Part shown: piece after piece, positions 48,541-58,191 of the stretch
How the letters are laid out: every line of letters begins with the position of its first letter
Position numbering within the stretch: position 1 is the stretch's first letter
Assembly: GCA_000634515.1 (NCBI GenBank)
Contig: JFNU01000005.1
Coordinates: forward strand, 99,633-163,632
Direction of reading: 5' to 3'
From: Prochlorococcus sp. scB245a_520K10
GTDB lineage: Bacteria; Cyanobacteriota; Cyanobacteriia; PCC-6307; Cyanobiaceae
Length of the DNA: 64,000 nt
The notes under the pieces: model-generated
Databases searched by the model: none
Told to the model about the DNA's origin: nothing
Seen by the model: only the letters and a program-made list of their open reading frames with translations
Made by a program: the position numbers and the translations under genes

Positions 48541-49914
48541 ATGGATTTTTCTTTATCAGAATTAAACGAAGTTTTGGGTGATATTAAAAATCTGGGAGAG
48601 GAAAAAATAAATTTTTTTAAATTTAAAAATATAAGTATTGATAGTAGAACTTTATTAAAAAATGATCTTTTTATAGCTATAGAAGGTAAAAATTTTGACG
48701 CGCATAATTTTTTGCCAGAGGTTTTAAAGAAAGAAGTTAAAGCAGTAGTAATTAAAGAAGGTATGCAGAAATTACTGCCCAGTGATTTTCCTTATTGGGT
48801 TGTAAATGATACATTAGAGGCATTTCAAAAATTAACTCTTCTCAAAAGAAAAAAATTAAATATCCCATTGGTTGCAATAACTGGTTCAGTTGGTAAAACA
48901 ACAACAAAAGAAATGATTGGTGAAGTTTTAAAAAAACTTGGAAAAGTTAAACTGTCCCATGCAAATTTCAATAATGAGATTGGGGTTGGTCTTACTATTC
49001 TTGAGACAGATATAGAAGATAAAGTTTTGGTACTTGAGATGGGCATGAGAGGCCTTGGACAGATCGAAAATTTGTCTAAATATAGTAGACCAGATATTGC
49101 AGTTATTACTAACATTGGAACAGCACATATTGGATTGTTAGGCTCGAAAAAAAATATTACATGTGCAAAGTGTGAAATTAGTAAGTTTTTAAATCCCAAA
49201 GGAGTTGTAATAATTCCAGCAAATGATAATTCTTTAGAGAAAACTTTAAAAGGATACTGGAAAGGTAGAGTAATGAAAGTAGAATTATTAGATGTAGAAA
49301 ATCAAAAGGAGAGTTTTAAGAAAGATGATAAATTGCGAGGATTTTATGATCCCTCGAATAAAAAAATTTTAATTGAAGAAAATACTTTTGAAATTTCATT
49401 TGAGGGATTTCACAATGCTTCGAATTTCTTATTTGCTTATGCAGTTGCAAAAGAGTTTGGCATTGATTTTACAAGCTCAAATAAATTTGATTTTGCAAGT
49501 TTAGGGGGAAGGAATAAAATTCTTAAATCAGTTAAAACAACAATATATGATGAATCATATAATGCGTCGCCAGAGTCAGTAAAAGCATGTATTAAAAACC
49601 TGCTTGAAAAACCGAGAAATAAATTTTTCATATTTGGAAGTATGCAAGAATTGGGTGAAGAATCTGAAAAATATCATATAGAAATATTCAACTTAATAAA
49701 TAATTCAGAAATAGAAAAATGTTTATTTATTTGCGATAAAAAAAATGAAAAAATTTACACTAATTATCTAAAAGATAAGAATAAATTTTTAGTTTTAAAT
49801 AATATTAATGATGTACCTAAAGAGATAAACAAATCTACAAAAAAAGGCGATTCTATACTTATAAAGGGGAGCAGATGTTGGCAGCTTGAAAAAATTATTG
49901 AATTAATTAATTAG
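48541..49914 (+). CDS. murF: UDP-N-acetylmuramoyl-tripeptide--D-alanyl-D-alanine ligase
   Basis: It adds D-Ala-D-Ala to the UDP-MurNAc-tripeptide. The 457-residue Mur ligase has an N-terminal domain with SIDSRTLLKNDLFIAI, the ATP-binding loop TGSVGKTTTK at 114-123, HANFNNEIGVGLTIL, EMGMRGLGQI, and the third domain with ESYNASPESVKACI and GSMQELGEES. It starts at ATG 48541 and ends 1 bp from the convergent glmU. murI and an amidase gene lie nearby at 55-57 kb. Confidence 0.95.
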   Translation: MDFSLSELNEVLGDIKNLGEEKINFFKFKNISIDSRTLLKNDLFIAIEGKNFDAHNFLPEVLKKEVKAVVIKEGMQKLLPSDFPYWVVNDTLEAFQKLTLLKRKKLNIPLVAITGSVGKTTTKEMIGEVLKKLGKVKLSHANFNNEIGVGLTILETDIEDKVLVLEMGMRGLGQIENLSKYSRPDIAVITNIGTAHIGLLGSKKNITCAKCEISKFLNPKGVVIIPANDNSLEKTLKGYWKGRVMKVELLDVENQKESFKKDDKLRGFYDPSNKKILIEENTFEISFEGFHNASNFLFAYAVAKEFGIDFTSSNKFDFASLGGRNKILKSVKTTIYDESYNASPESVKACIKNLLEKPRNKFFIFGSMQELGEESEKYHIEIFNLINNSEIEKCLFICDKKNEKIYTNYLKDKNKFLVLNNINDVPKEINKSTKKGDSILIKGSRCWQLEKIIELIN

Positions 49915-49915
49915 T

Positions 49916-51265
49916 TCAAGATTTCTTTCTTTTCCAATTTTCTATATTTACTTGCTTAGTTCTTGAGATTGCTAATGAATTATTTTTGGAGTCTTTGGTG
50001 ATCACTGAACCAGCTCCTGTTGTCACTGATTCCCCGAGATTTATTGGCGCTACAAATACTGTATTTGCACCAATACTGGAATTCTTGCCAATTTTTGTTT
50101 GGTGTTTTTTCTGACCATCAAAATTTGCAGTAATAGTTCCTGCTCCAACATTTGTAGATCTTCCAATAATAGAATCGCCAATATAACTTAAATGGTTAAC
50201 TCTAGATTCTTCATCTAGTTGACTATTTTTGATTTCAACAAAATTACCAATTTTGCTATAGGAAGATATTTTGGAATTAGGTCTTATGTGACTATAAGGG
50301 CCAATTTTTATATGATCCATTATCTGAGAAGCATAAACAGTAGAGTTAGAAATTTCGCAATTTAATCCCACCTTAGAATTCTCAATAAAAGAATTCGGAC
50401 CGATAATGCAATTACTATTTATTTTGGTACTTCCCCTTATATGCGTATTAGCCTCTATAATTACATCCTTACCAATTTCAGCTTCTTCACTAATTGAACA
50501 ACTTGCTTTATTTATAAAAGTTACACCATTAAGCATATGCTTTTCTTTAATTGAATCCTGAATAATTTCCTCGCACTCTGATAGTTGAATTCTGTTATTA
50601 ATTCCTTGAAGCTCTCCATTATCCTCTATCTCTAGGCTTAAGGCATTCTTTAGCAAAGATACTGTATCCGTTAAGTAAATTTCTTTTTGAATATTATTGC
50701 TTTGCAAGTTATTAATTATTTCTGACAATTTATTCCATTTAAAACAGTAAACACCTGCATTTATAAATGGATTTTCTCGTTCTAGATCGTTGCAATCTTT
50801 ATCTTCAACAATTTTCTCTATAAAATCCCCCTTCAAAAAAACTCTTCCATATCCATGAGGATTCTTTTTCTTTGTAGTAATTAAAGAAACATCAGCATTT
50901 TTTGAATCGTGTAAACATAAAAGTTTTTTTAGAGTCCTAGGCCTTATGAGTGGCACATCGCCGTTCAATACCAAAAGTTTTCCTTCATGTTTTTTTACTT
51001 CTCTACAAAGTATCTGGATAGCATGACCAGTTCCTGATTGAGGTTCCTGAATAACAACATGGATTTTTTTATCGTCTGGGATAGACTTTTGTACTTCTTC
51101 TGATTTGTGTCCTGTAATTACAAAAATTTGATCAGGTTTTAATTGAGCACATGAATCAATTACTCTTTGAAGAAGACTTTTGCCAGAAAGTTTATGTAAA
51201 ACTTTTGGCAATGAGCTTTCCATCCTAGTGCCCTTGCCTGCCGCTAATATCGCAACACTTAACAT
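49916..51265 (-). CDS. glmU: Bifunctional GlmU (GlcN-1-P acetyltransferase / GlcNAc-1-P uridyltransferase)
   Basis: It makes UDP-GlcNAc for cell wall and lipid synthesis. The 449-residue protein has the uridyltransferase domain (about 1-230) with LAAGKGTRM and the acetyltransferase left-handed beta-helix (about 245-445) with many hexapeptide repeats, the catalytic-site stretch [22 protein letters not shown] and [25 protein letters not shown]. Length is slightly short but complete. It is convergent with murF and lies downstream of the MnmD-type gene. Confidence 0.95.
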   Translation of the reverse strand: MLSVAILAAGKGTRMESSLPKVLHKLSGKSLLQRVIDSCAQLKPDQIFVITGHKSEEVQKSIPDDKKIHVVIQEPQSGTGHAIQILCREVKKHEGKLLVLNGDVPLIRPRTLKKLLCLHDSKNADVSLITTKKKNPHGYGRVFLKGDFIEKIVEDKDCNDLERENPFINAGVYCFKWNKLSEIINNLQSNNIQKEIYLTDTVSLLKNALSLEIEDNGELQGINNRIQLSECEEIIQDSIKEKHMLNGVTFINKASCSISEEAEIGKDVIIEANTHIRGSTKINSNCIIGPNSFIENSKVGLNCEISNSTVYASQIMDHIKIGPYSHIRPNSKISSYSKIGNFVEIKNSQLDEESRVNHLSYIGDSIIGRSTNVGAGTITANFDGQKKHQTKIGKNSSIGANTVFVAPINLGESVTTGAGSVITKDSKNNSLAISRTKQVNIENWKRKKS

Positions 51266-51290
51266 GTTTATTTGAAATCCTTATTTAAAT

Positions 51291-52196
51291 CTAACTCTTA
51301 ACGGATAACTTCGTCATTCCCCACTTCTCTCTCCATTTATTTGTAGATAATAGATTTGATAATAATTGCTCATCTAATCTATTCTTAATTATATCTTCTT
51401 TAGTTGAATTTAAATCTTTATCCCTATATGGAATACTAGCTTTAGTTAAGAGATGTTCCTCTTCCATTAAAGATAACTTTTCAAAGTTGGAATTGGATTT
51501 CAATTTATTCTCATCGAATTTTGATATTGCTACTGTTCCTTGACTCCAAAAAGTTCTGTTATTAAATCTTGGTTTAATAGTAAAAATCTCTAATCCAAGA
51601 TTTCTTAATGTCTTTCTTACTGCAGCTGAAGAAGAATAAGTTATTAAATAACCTTGAGAATTGAGCTTTTCTGTAACTTTAGATAAAAATTCAATTGTCC
51701 ATAATTGTGGGCATTTTTGAGGAGAAAAACCATCTAAATAAATCAGATCGAATTTAATAGATGAAGGAATAATGTTAATTTTTTCTCTAGCATCACCCCA
51801 CAAAAGACTACATTTAAAAAATTGATCTTCAAAGTAATCTCTTCGATACAATGATTCAAATATTGTTTTGACTTTTGGAGCCCATAATTTCAGGTAAGAT
51901 TCATTTCTAAGCGAATATTCAAGAGGCTTTTTATCAATCTCTAAAGCATACAAATTCAAATAAGATTTGTGTTTAATTAATTCATTTAACAAAGAAGCGG
52001 AATTGTATCCTAAACCAAAACATATATCCAAAACGTTAAGAGATTTCCCCTTAAATCTTTGCAAATTAGAGGGAGCTGTAAACTTTAATTTTGTTTCTTC
52101 CAATGCTCCTAATAAGCTATGGAAATTCTCTTGAAAAAATACACTTTTTAAAGAGTAACTCCCATCTTTTGTTAAAACTTCAATTAATTCAGACAA
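51291..52196 (-). CDS. tRNA U34 methyltransferase, MnmD/DUF752 type
   Basis: The 301-residue protein matches the SAM-dependent methyltransferase domain of MnmC (MnmC2/MnmD), which methylates the wobble uridine in mnm5s2U synthesis. Motifs are LDICFGLGYNSASLL (SAM binding), LYALEIDKKPLEYSL, FDLIYLDGFSPQKCPQLWTIEF in two parts (typical DGFSP...P..W), and SSSAAVRKTLRNLG. The FAD oxidase half of E. coli MnmC is absent, as in other lineages. It lies 12 bp downstream of aroA. Confidence 0.82.
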   Translation of the reverse strand: MSELIEVLTKDGSYSLKSVFFQENFHSLLGALEETKLKFTAPSNLQRFKGKSLNVLDICFGLGYNSASLLNELIKHKSYLNLYALEIDKKPLEYSLRNESYLKLWAPKVKTIFESLYRRDYFEDQFFKCSLLWGDAREKINIIPSSIKFDLIYLDGFSPQKCPQLWTIEFLSKVTEKLNSQGYLITYSSSAAVRKTLRNLGLEIFTIKPRFNNRTFWSQGTVAISKFDENKLKSNSNFEKLSLMEEEHLLTKASIPYRDKDLNSTKEDIIKNRLDEQLLSNLLSTNKWREKWGMTKLSVKS

Positions 52197-52208
52197 AAAC
52201 TTTTTAAG

Positions 52209-53525
52209 TTAGTTAGTTAGTTTGGCAAGCTCTTCCCAAAAAGTAGGATACGAGACGCTAGCAGCATCTGCTCTGTTAATTTTTGAGGTACCTTTGGCCA
52301 GAAGTGAAGCAATAGCAAGACTCATTGCTACTCTATGATCCGTTTCACTATCTACCTCCGCAGAATAAAATTTTGATTGACCATTAATAATAAGCCCATC
52401 GTCTTTTTCTGTTATTTCAGCACCGAATTTGTTTAACTGTCTTGCCATGACTTTTAATCGATCTGTTTCCTTAACTCTTAATTCTTGTGCATCCTTAATT
52501 TCAGAAACTCCGTTACAAAAACAGGCAGCTACAGTAAGGATAGGAATTTCATCTATAAGTTTTGGGAGAATATCTCCTTCAATAGTGAATGATCTTAAAT
52601 TATCTGCAGTCTTTACTTTAATAGATCCAATAGGTTCTCCTGCAATCGTCGATTTATCTAAAATTTCATAATCGCAACCCATGGAATCCATTACATTTAA
52701 AATCCCTGTTCTAGTGGGATTTAATCCGACACTTTGAATTAAAATCTCCGAATTTGGAACAATAGATGCAGCAATCATCCAAAAGGAAGCAGAGCTTATG
52801 TCTCCAGGGATTAATATTCTCTGACCAATTAAGTTACCCCCTGACTTTATTACTACATTCCTTCCTAATTCTCCTCTGATACTTATATCTGCTCCAAATG
52901 CTTTTAACATTCTTTCGGTATGATCTCTTGAAGATGCTGGCTCAATAACAGAAGTGGTTCCAGAAGCTTTAAGGCCTGCTAATAATATTGCGGATTTCAC
53001 TTGAGCACTTGCTACAGGGGTTCCAATAACACATCCTTTAAGTTTATTCCCATCAATTGAGATCGGAGCTTTGTTCCCTTTCTCCCTACCAAAAATTTTG
53101 CCACCCATTAAAGATAATGGTTTGCCCACTCTACCCATTGGTCTTTCATTAAGAGAATCATCCCCTGTTAAGATAAAATTCTTATCTTCTTGCCCGGCTA
53201 ATAACCCCATTAATAATCGCATGGTCGTTCCTGAATTCCCACAATTCAGAATTTCTTTAGGCTCTTTTAATCCATCAAGACCCAATCCTGAAATCTTAAA
53301 AGGCTCATCTTTTTTTATTTCTGGTATGTTTACACCTAATTTCCTAAGACAATCAGCAGTTGAAAGCGGATCTTCAGAATGTAAAAACCCCTCAATAGTA
53401 GTTTCACCCTTAGCAATACTTCCAATTATCAAAGCTCTATGAGAGATTGATTTATCTCCAGGTACTTTTATTTTTCCTTTTAAATTAACTCCACCTTTTA
53501 TTGTGCGGATATTATTCATTTTCAA
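52209..53525 (-). CDS. aroA: 3-phosphoshikimate 1-carboxyvinyltransferase (EPSP synthase)
   Basis: It condenses shikimate-3-phosphate with phosphoenolpyruvate in aromatic amino-acid synthesis. The 438-residue protein has [15 protein letters not shown] with the catalytic Lys, [60 protein letters not shown] and [15 protein letters not shown]. Length is standard. The ATG is 53525 (ATG ATT start also possible just inside). It is divergent from comB across 120 bp. Confidence 0.96.
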   Translation of the reverse strand: MKMNNIRTIKGGVNLKGKIKVPGDKSISHRALIIGSIAKGETTIEGFLHSEDPLSTADCLRKLGVNIPEIKKDEPFKISGLGLDGLKEPKEILNCGNSGTTMRLLMGLLAGQEDKNFILTGDDSLNERPMGRVGKPLSLMGGKIFGREKGNKAPISIDGNKLKGCVIGTPVASAQVKSAILLAGLKASGTTSVIEPASSRDHTERMLKAFGADISIRGELGRNVVIKSGGNLIGQRILIPGDISSASFWMIAASIVPNSEILIQSVGLNPTRTGILNVMDSMGCDYEILDKSTIAGEPIGSIKVKTADNLRSFTIEGDILPKLIDEIPILTVAACFCNGVSEIKDAQELRVKETDRLKVMARQLNKFGAEITEKDDGLIINGQSKFYSAEVDSETDHRVAMSLAIASLLAKGTSKINRADAASVSYPTFWEELAKLTN

Positions 53526-53600
53526 ATTAATACTGGATAAGATTTTGCAAATTCAAATTTAGATATATTTTATCAATAAGTTTGTGTTTAAAAAAAAATA

Positions 53601-53628
53601 TTCAAAGTAAGTAACTGTTTTCTATAAT
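53601..53628 (+). promoter_or_regulatory. Candidate promoter of comB
   Basis: A perfect TATAAT at 53623-53628 has a partial -35 TTCAAA at 53601-53606, 16 bp upstream. It predicts a start near 53635, and an AAAGGG at 53638-53643 just before the TTG start at 53646 fits a ribosome-binding site. This may drive the whole comB-to-sds run. Confidence 0.5.
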
Positions 53629-53645
53629 AAATCTAGTAAAGGGAT

Positions 53646-54380
53646 TTGATCATTAATCTTACTTATTATCACGTTGCAAAAGATGTTCCAGAAATAAGTC
53701 CTGATGTTGCAGTTGTTATTGATGTTTTAAGAGCAACGACTACAATCTCTTGGGCTTTAAAAAATGGAGCTGACTCAATACAAGTTTTTGCAGATCTAGA
53801 TTTATTGAAAGAATCCGCAATTAAGTGGAAGGCAGAGGAGAGACTAATGCTTGGAGAGAGAGGCGGGAAGAAGATCGAGGGTTTTGATTTAGGCAATTCT
53901 CCTTTATCAGTCACAAAAAAAGTTGTTAATGGTAAAAGACTATTTATGAGTACCACAAATGGGACTAAGTCATTGCAAAAAGTTCAAAATGCAAAGCATT
54001 TATTTGCTATGGGGCTTCCAAATAGAAAAGCAGTAGCCGAAAAAATCATTTCATTAAAAAGTGAAAATGTTTTAATACTGGGTAGTGGTTGGGAAGGCTC
54101 ATATTCACTTGAGGATTCTTTAGCTGCTGGTGCTTTGGCCTCCTACTTGGGAAAGAACTGTGATTTTGAAATTAATATTATGAATGACGAATTACAGGCT
54201 GCTTTGGCTTTATGGGATTTTTGGAAAAATGATATTTTGAAATGTCTAAAAACAGCAACCCATGGCAAAAGATTGACAAGTCTTGGAGATTATGAGGATG
54301 ATTTTAAATGTTGTTCTGAACTTGATTGCTTAGATATTGTTCCTGCTCAAGTTGAAAGAGGTGTGATTCGTGCCTCATGA
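53646..54380 (+). CDS. comB: ComB-like 2-phosphosulfolactate phosphatase
   Basis: The 244-residue protein belongs to the ComB family, Mg-dependent phosphatases known from coenzyme M synthesis and found widely in cyanobacteria, where the true substrate is not known. Motifs are VVIDVLRATTTISWALKNGA, LMLGERGGKKIEGFDLGNSP, FMSTTNGTKSL, ILGSGWEGSYSLEDSLAAGA and the closing CLDIVPAQVE. It starts at TTG 53646. It leads a plus-strand run with the nitrilase, amidase, murI and sds genes. Confidence 0.88.
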   Translation: MIINLTYYHVAKDVPEISPDVAVVIDVLRATTTISWALKNGADSIQVFADLDLLKESAIKWKAEERLMLGERGGKKIEGFDLGNSPLSVTKKVVNGKRLFMSTTNGTKSLQKVQNAKHLFAMGLPNRKAVAEKIISLKSENVLILGSGWEGSYSLEDSLAAGALASYLGKNCDFEINIMNDELQAALALWDFWKNDILKCLKTATHGKRLTSLGDYEDDFKCCSELDCLDIVPAQVERGVIRAS

Positions 54381-54410
54381 TTTACGAATTATTTCACTAG
54401 GAGTAAGTTT

Positions 54411-55238
54411 TTGACTGATTTTTTGGTAGCAGCATTGCAAATTACTAGTACTTCAAATGTTGAAGCAAATTTTGCTGAAGCTGAAGAACAGATCGAATTA
54501 GCTTCTAGAAGAGGTGCTGAGTTAATAGGATTGCCTGAGAATTTTGCGTTTTTAGGAGAAGATGATGAAAAACTTAGATTAGCTTCTGAATTGTCAATAA
54601 AGTGTACAAACTTCCTCAAAACCATGTCACAAAGATATCAAGTATTTCTTTTGGGAGGAGGATATCCTGTTCCTGCAGGTGATAATACTCATACTTTTAA
54701 CAGGTCAGCACTATTTGGGAAAGATGGACAGATTTTGGCAAAATACGACAAAATACATTTATTTGATGTTGATTTGCCAGATGGAAATTTGTATAAGGAA
54801 TCATCAACTATTTTATCCGGGGAGGAATATCCACCTGTCGTAGATGTCCCAGGTTTATGCAAAGTAGGATTATCAATTTGTTACGACGTTAGATTCCCTG
54901 AACTTTATAGATATTTGTCTTCGAATGGTGCAGATTTAATTATGATTCCTGCAGCTTTTACAGCATTTACTGGGAAAGATCACTGGCAAATACTTTTACA
55001 AGCAAGAGCTATAGAGAATACTGCCTATGTGGTTGCTCCAGCTCAAACTGGGATCCATTATGGTAGAAGACAAAGTCATGGCCATGCAATGGTAATTGAT
55101 CCATGGGGCACTGTTTTGTCTGATGCCGGTAAAACTCAAGGCGCTGCGATAGCTCCGGCTGATAAAGAAAGAGTAAAGAAAATTAGAGAGCAGATGCCAA
55201 GCCTTAAACATAGAAAAAACGAATTGTTTTCTAACTAA
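54411..55238 (+). CDS. Nitrilase-family carbon-nitrogen hydrolase (Nit1/Nit2-like)
   Basis: The 275-residue protein has the full catalytic triad of the nitrilase superfamily: Glu43 (LPENFAF), Lys114 (KYDKIHLFDVD) and Cys157 (SICYDVRFPELY). The sequence around them resembles the Nit1/Nit2 branch, in which members act as omega-amidase or deaminated-glutathione amidase. The exact substrate is not determined. It starts at TTG 54411 and its stop overlaps the amidase ATG by 1 bp. Confidence 0.88.
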   Translation: MTDFLVAALQITSTSNVEANFAEAEEQIELASRRGAELIGLPENFAFLGEDDEKLRLASELSIKCTNFLKTMSQRYQVFLLGGGYPVPAGDNTHTFNRSALFGKDGQILAKYDKIHLFDVDLPDGNLYKESSTILSGEEYPPVVDVPGLCKVGLSICYDVRFPELYRYLSSNGADLIMIPAAFTAFTGKDHWQILLQARAIENTAYVVAPAQTGIHYGRRQSHGHAMVIDPWGTVLSDAGKTQGAAIAPADKERVKKIREQMPSLKHRKNELFSN

Positions 55239-56323
55239 TGTCAAAGTTTTTAAATAATAAACTTTTTCGTTATTTAGCTGTTTTTTTATTTTTAAATTCT
55301 GCGATTCTCCCAGTAAAATCTTCAAGTGCACTAGCGGCGTGGGCTTTAAAAACAAATGGCGTTTTAGAATTAAGAACTAAATCAAATACAAATTTAAAAG
55401 CATATTTTCAGAAAGCCAACCAAATATATGGTGACAGATTCTGGGTAGATTTCCCTGGAGAATTAAAAAATCCAAGAACAATAAAAGGTAATGGTCCAAT
55501 AAAAGAAATCAGATTGGGCAAACCAAGTAAGGGCAAAACAAGACTAGTAGTTGAATTCAAGGAGGAAACTTATTTGGCCCCTTTGACTTGGAGAATGGTT
55601 GGCTTAGATCAAAATAGGTGGAGAATTAAACTATTTAAGCCAAAATATTCGTTTACGAAGATTGGTGAGGGCTTTGTTGAGAAGAGAATAAAAAATGTAA
55701 AAAAAGGTCAAAGCTCAAAATATATGAGGAAAAAAGTTCATAATTATTTGCAATTGCCAAATGTAAAACAAAATAAATTTTCTGTTGTTATCGATCCAGG
55801 ACATGGAGGGCCTGATCCAGGAGCAATAGGTATTGGTGGGATTAGAGAAACAGATGTTGTACTCGAGGTTTCCAAAATAGTTAAAAAGTTACTTTCTGAA
55901 AAAGGTGTCAAGGCTAGGTTAACCAGAAAAAATGAAGTTAATTTGGATTTACCTCCTAGAGTTTCCTTTGCTAACAACACTAATGCGGATATCTTCGTAA
56001 GTATTCATGCGAATGCCTCAAGAGGGAAAAGGCGGGATATTAATGGCTTAGAGACCTTTTACTTTAGAGGTTGGAGAGGTAGATTACTGGCCAAGAAAAT
56101 TCAAAAACAAATTTTAAGAGTTTCCCCTGGGAGTCCAGATCGAGGGGTTAAACAGGGTAGATTTTATGTAATTAAAAATACTAAGATGCCTGCAGTTCTT
56201 GTTGAAATCGGATTTTTAACAGGAAGATTAGATGCAAGAAGATTAGAAAAAGCTGCTCATCGTAAAAGAGTAGCTTATGCAATTGCAAAAGGCATCCTTG
56301 AATATCTTTCTAAAGTAGGGTGA
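55238..56323 (+). CDS. N-acetylmuramoyl-L-alanine amidase (AmiC-like)
   Basis: It cleaves stem peptides from peptidoglycan glycan strands in the periplasm, often during cell separation. The 361-residue precursor has a signal peptide/anchor (about 10-33), an N-terminal AMIN-like beta domain (about 35-135) for localisation, and the zinc Amidase_3 domain (about 180-358) with VVIDPGHGGPDPGAIG (His189), GIRETDVVLE (Glu204), FVSIHANAS and the catalytic Glu in VEIGF. It overlaps the upstream stop by 1 bp and the murI GTG by 4 bp. Confidence 0.92.
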   Translation: MSKFLNNKLFRYLAVFLFLNSAILPVKSSSALAAWALKTNGVLELRTKSNTNLKAYFQKANQIYGDRFWVDFPGELKNPRTIKGNGPIKEIRLGKPSKGKTRLVVEFKEETYLAPLTWRMVGLDQNRWRIKLFKPKYSFTKIGEGFVEKRIKNVKKGQSSKYMRKKVHNYLQLPNVKQNKFSVVIDPGHGGPDPGAIGIGGIRETDVVLEVSKIVKKLLSEKGVKARLTRKNEVNLDLPPRVSFANNTNADIFVSIHANASRGKRRDINGLETFYFRGWRGRLLAKKIQKQILRVSPGSPDRGVKQGRFYVIKNTKMPAVLVEIGFLTGRLDARRLEKAAHRKRVAYAIAKGILEYLSKVG

Positions 56324-57100
56324 AAATTAAAGTAGGTATATTTGACAGTGGTATAGGAGGTTTTACTATCCTTAATTCTTTACTAAAAACACGCAAGGAT
56401 GTTGATGTTATTTATTTGGCTGATACAAAAAGGATTCCTTTTGGAAATAAAAATTGTAAAGAGATAAGAGTCATTGCAGAAGAGATTTGCAGTTTTTTTG
56501 AAGATAAGAGTTTGGATGCAATTTTAATAGCTTGTAACACTACAAATGCATGTGCACTTGATATTTTAGAAAATAACTTAAGGATCCCTTGTTTTGACCT
56601 TATAAACTCAGTATCCGAAATAGTTAATAAAAAAATAATTGGTGTCTTAGCAACTCAAACAACAACCAGATCATCATTTTATAAAAATGCTATAAATTCT
56701 AAAAAAGAGAATTTGAAAATATTTCAACAAGAATGTCCCGAATTTGTATCAGAAATTGAAAAAGACAAGATTAATTTTAATAAATTAAATTATCTTGCTG
56801 ATTTGTATTTAAGACCACTTTTAAATGAAAATATTGAAGAACTAATACTTGGGTGTAGCCATTATCCCTTTCTCCCAAAAAATAGATTCAAATATAAAAA
56901 TTATTGATCCGTCGGAAGCGTTAATAAAAAAATTCAATGAAGCTTTTATAATTCCAAAAACTGAAAGCTATGAGAGTATTTCTTACGATAATGTAGATTT
57001 TTTTGTTACTTCAAAAAAAGATGAATTTTCCAAAAAAATAAAGTTTTGGCTTGAAATTAATAAAGAAATTAGCCTTGTTAACCTCCGAAGCAATGTTTGA
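56320..57100 (+). pseudogene. murI: Glutamate racemase, split by a frameshift in an A6 run
   Basis: MurI makes D-glutamate for peptidoglycan. The frame from GTG 56320 encodes FDSGIGG (Asp8, Ser9), the first catalytic Cys72 (ACNTTN) and the second, Cys179 with His181 (GCSHYPF), then runs into ENRFKYKN-like residues and stops at 56907 (195 aa). The missing C-terminus (IDSNIKIIDPSEALIKKF and on) lies in the next frame and ends at 57100. Removing one A from the run at 56877-56882 restores a continuous 259-residue protein of normal MurI length. D-Glu supply is normally essential, so a sequencing error or frame rescue is as likely as real loss. It is coupled to the amidase by GTGA and precedes sds. 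Confidence 0.85.
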
Positions 57101-57127
57101 TTACTTAATATATAAAAGAGGTCAATC

Positions 57128-58099
57128 ATGAACACAGTAACAGAACTACTACAACCAGTTGAAAATGATCTTGATGATCTTATTCTCGAGCTGAAAAATT
57201 TAATTGGAGCTGGTCATCCAATCCTTCAAGCCGCAGCGGAACATCTTTTTAGTGCGGGAGGAAAAAGACTGAGACCGGGAATTGTTTTATTAATTTCAAA
57301 GGCTATATCCCCTGAATTTAGTTTAAAAAGTAAACATAAAAGGCTTGCCGAAATAACCGAAATGATTCATACAGCTTCATTAGTCCATGATGATGTTGTT
57401 GATGAAGCCTCTACAAGAAGAGGTGTAGATACTGTTCATAGTAGATTTAATACTAGAGTTGCTGTTTTGGCAGGTGATTTTTTATTCGCTCAAGCAAGTT
57501 GGCACTTGGCAAATCTTGATAATGTCAAAGTGGTTAAATTACTAAGTAGAGTAATAATGGATTTAGCTGAAGGTGAGATCAAACAAAATTTAAACAGATT
57601 CGATTCGGCTCAATCTTTTTCAAAATATATAAACAAAAGTTACTGTAAAACTGCATCTTTGATCGCTAATAGTTGTAAAGCGGCTGGGGTTTTAAGTGAT
57701 CTTAATGATGAGAAATTAAACTCTTTATATGATTTTGGTAAAAATATTGGCCTTGCTTTTCAAGTTGTAGATGACATACTTGACTTTACTGGGAACGATA
57801 AACAACTTGGAAAACCTGCTATAAGTGATCTTGCTAGTGGATATCTTACTGCACCAGTGTTATATGCTTTAGAAGAGAATAAGAAATTGTCTGTTCTCAT
57901 AAATAGGGAACTTGCTGAAAAAGATGATTTAGATAATGCACTTAATATCATTATGAATTCTAAAGCAATTAAAAGCTCTAGGAAATTAGCGGAGGATTTT
58001 GCGATGCGTTCTAAAGAAGCAATTGTTTGGCTTCCTGACTCAGAGTATAAAAGAGCGTTAATGGCTTTACCAGAATTTGTTCTTGGCCGTCTTTATTAA
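57128..58099 (+). CDS. sds: Solanesyl/long-chain polyprenyl diphosphate synthase
   Basis: It extends isoprenoid chains, probably to C45 for the plastoquinone side chain. The 323-residue trans-prenyltransferase has GGKRLRPGIVLL, the first Asp-rich motif HDDVVDEASTRRG (Asp88, 89, 92), the second QVVDDILDFTG (Asp215, 216, 219) and GKPAISDLASGYLTAPVLYAL. The small residue five positions before the first motif (Ala83) fits a long-chain product. An AAAGAGGT ribosome-binding site precedes the ATG by about 8 bp. It follows murI by 27 bp. Confidence 0.92.
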   Translation: MNTVTELLQPVENDLDDLILELKNLIGAGHPILQAAAEHLFSAGGKRLRPGIVLLISKAISPEFSLKSKHKRLAEITEMIHTASLVHDDVVDEASTRRGVDTVHSRFNTRVAVLAGDFLFAQASWHLANLDNVKVVKLLSRVIMDLAEGEIKQNLNRFDSAQSFSKYINKSYCKTASLIANSCKAAGVLSDLNDEKLNSLYDFGKNIGLAFQVVDDILDFTGNDKQLGKPAISDLASGYLTAPVLYALEENKKLSVLINRELAEKDDLDNALNIIMNSKAIKSSRKLAEDFAMRSKEAIVWLPDSEYKRALMALPEFVLGRLY

Positions 58100-58141
58100 A
58101 TTTATTAAAAAGAGTTTTCAGCTAAATTAATATTAAAATTT

Positions 58142-58170
58142 TTGAAAACGATTATTTTTTCGTCTAAGTT
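58142..58170 (+). promoter_or_regulatory. Candidate promoter of acs
   Basis: TTGAAA at 58142-58147 and TAAGTT at 58165-58170 are 17 bp apart, placing a start about 15 nt before the ATG. The -10 box matches the consensus only partly. Confidence 0.33.
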
Positions 58171-58191
58171 TATTAGGCATCAATTTATTTA

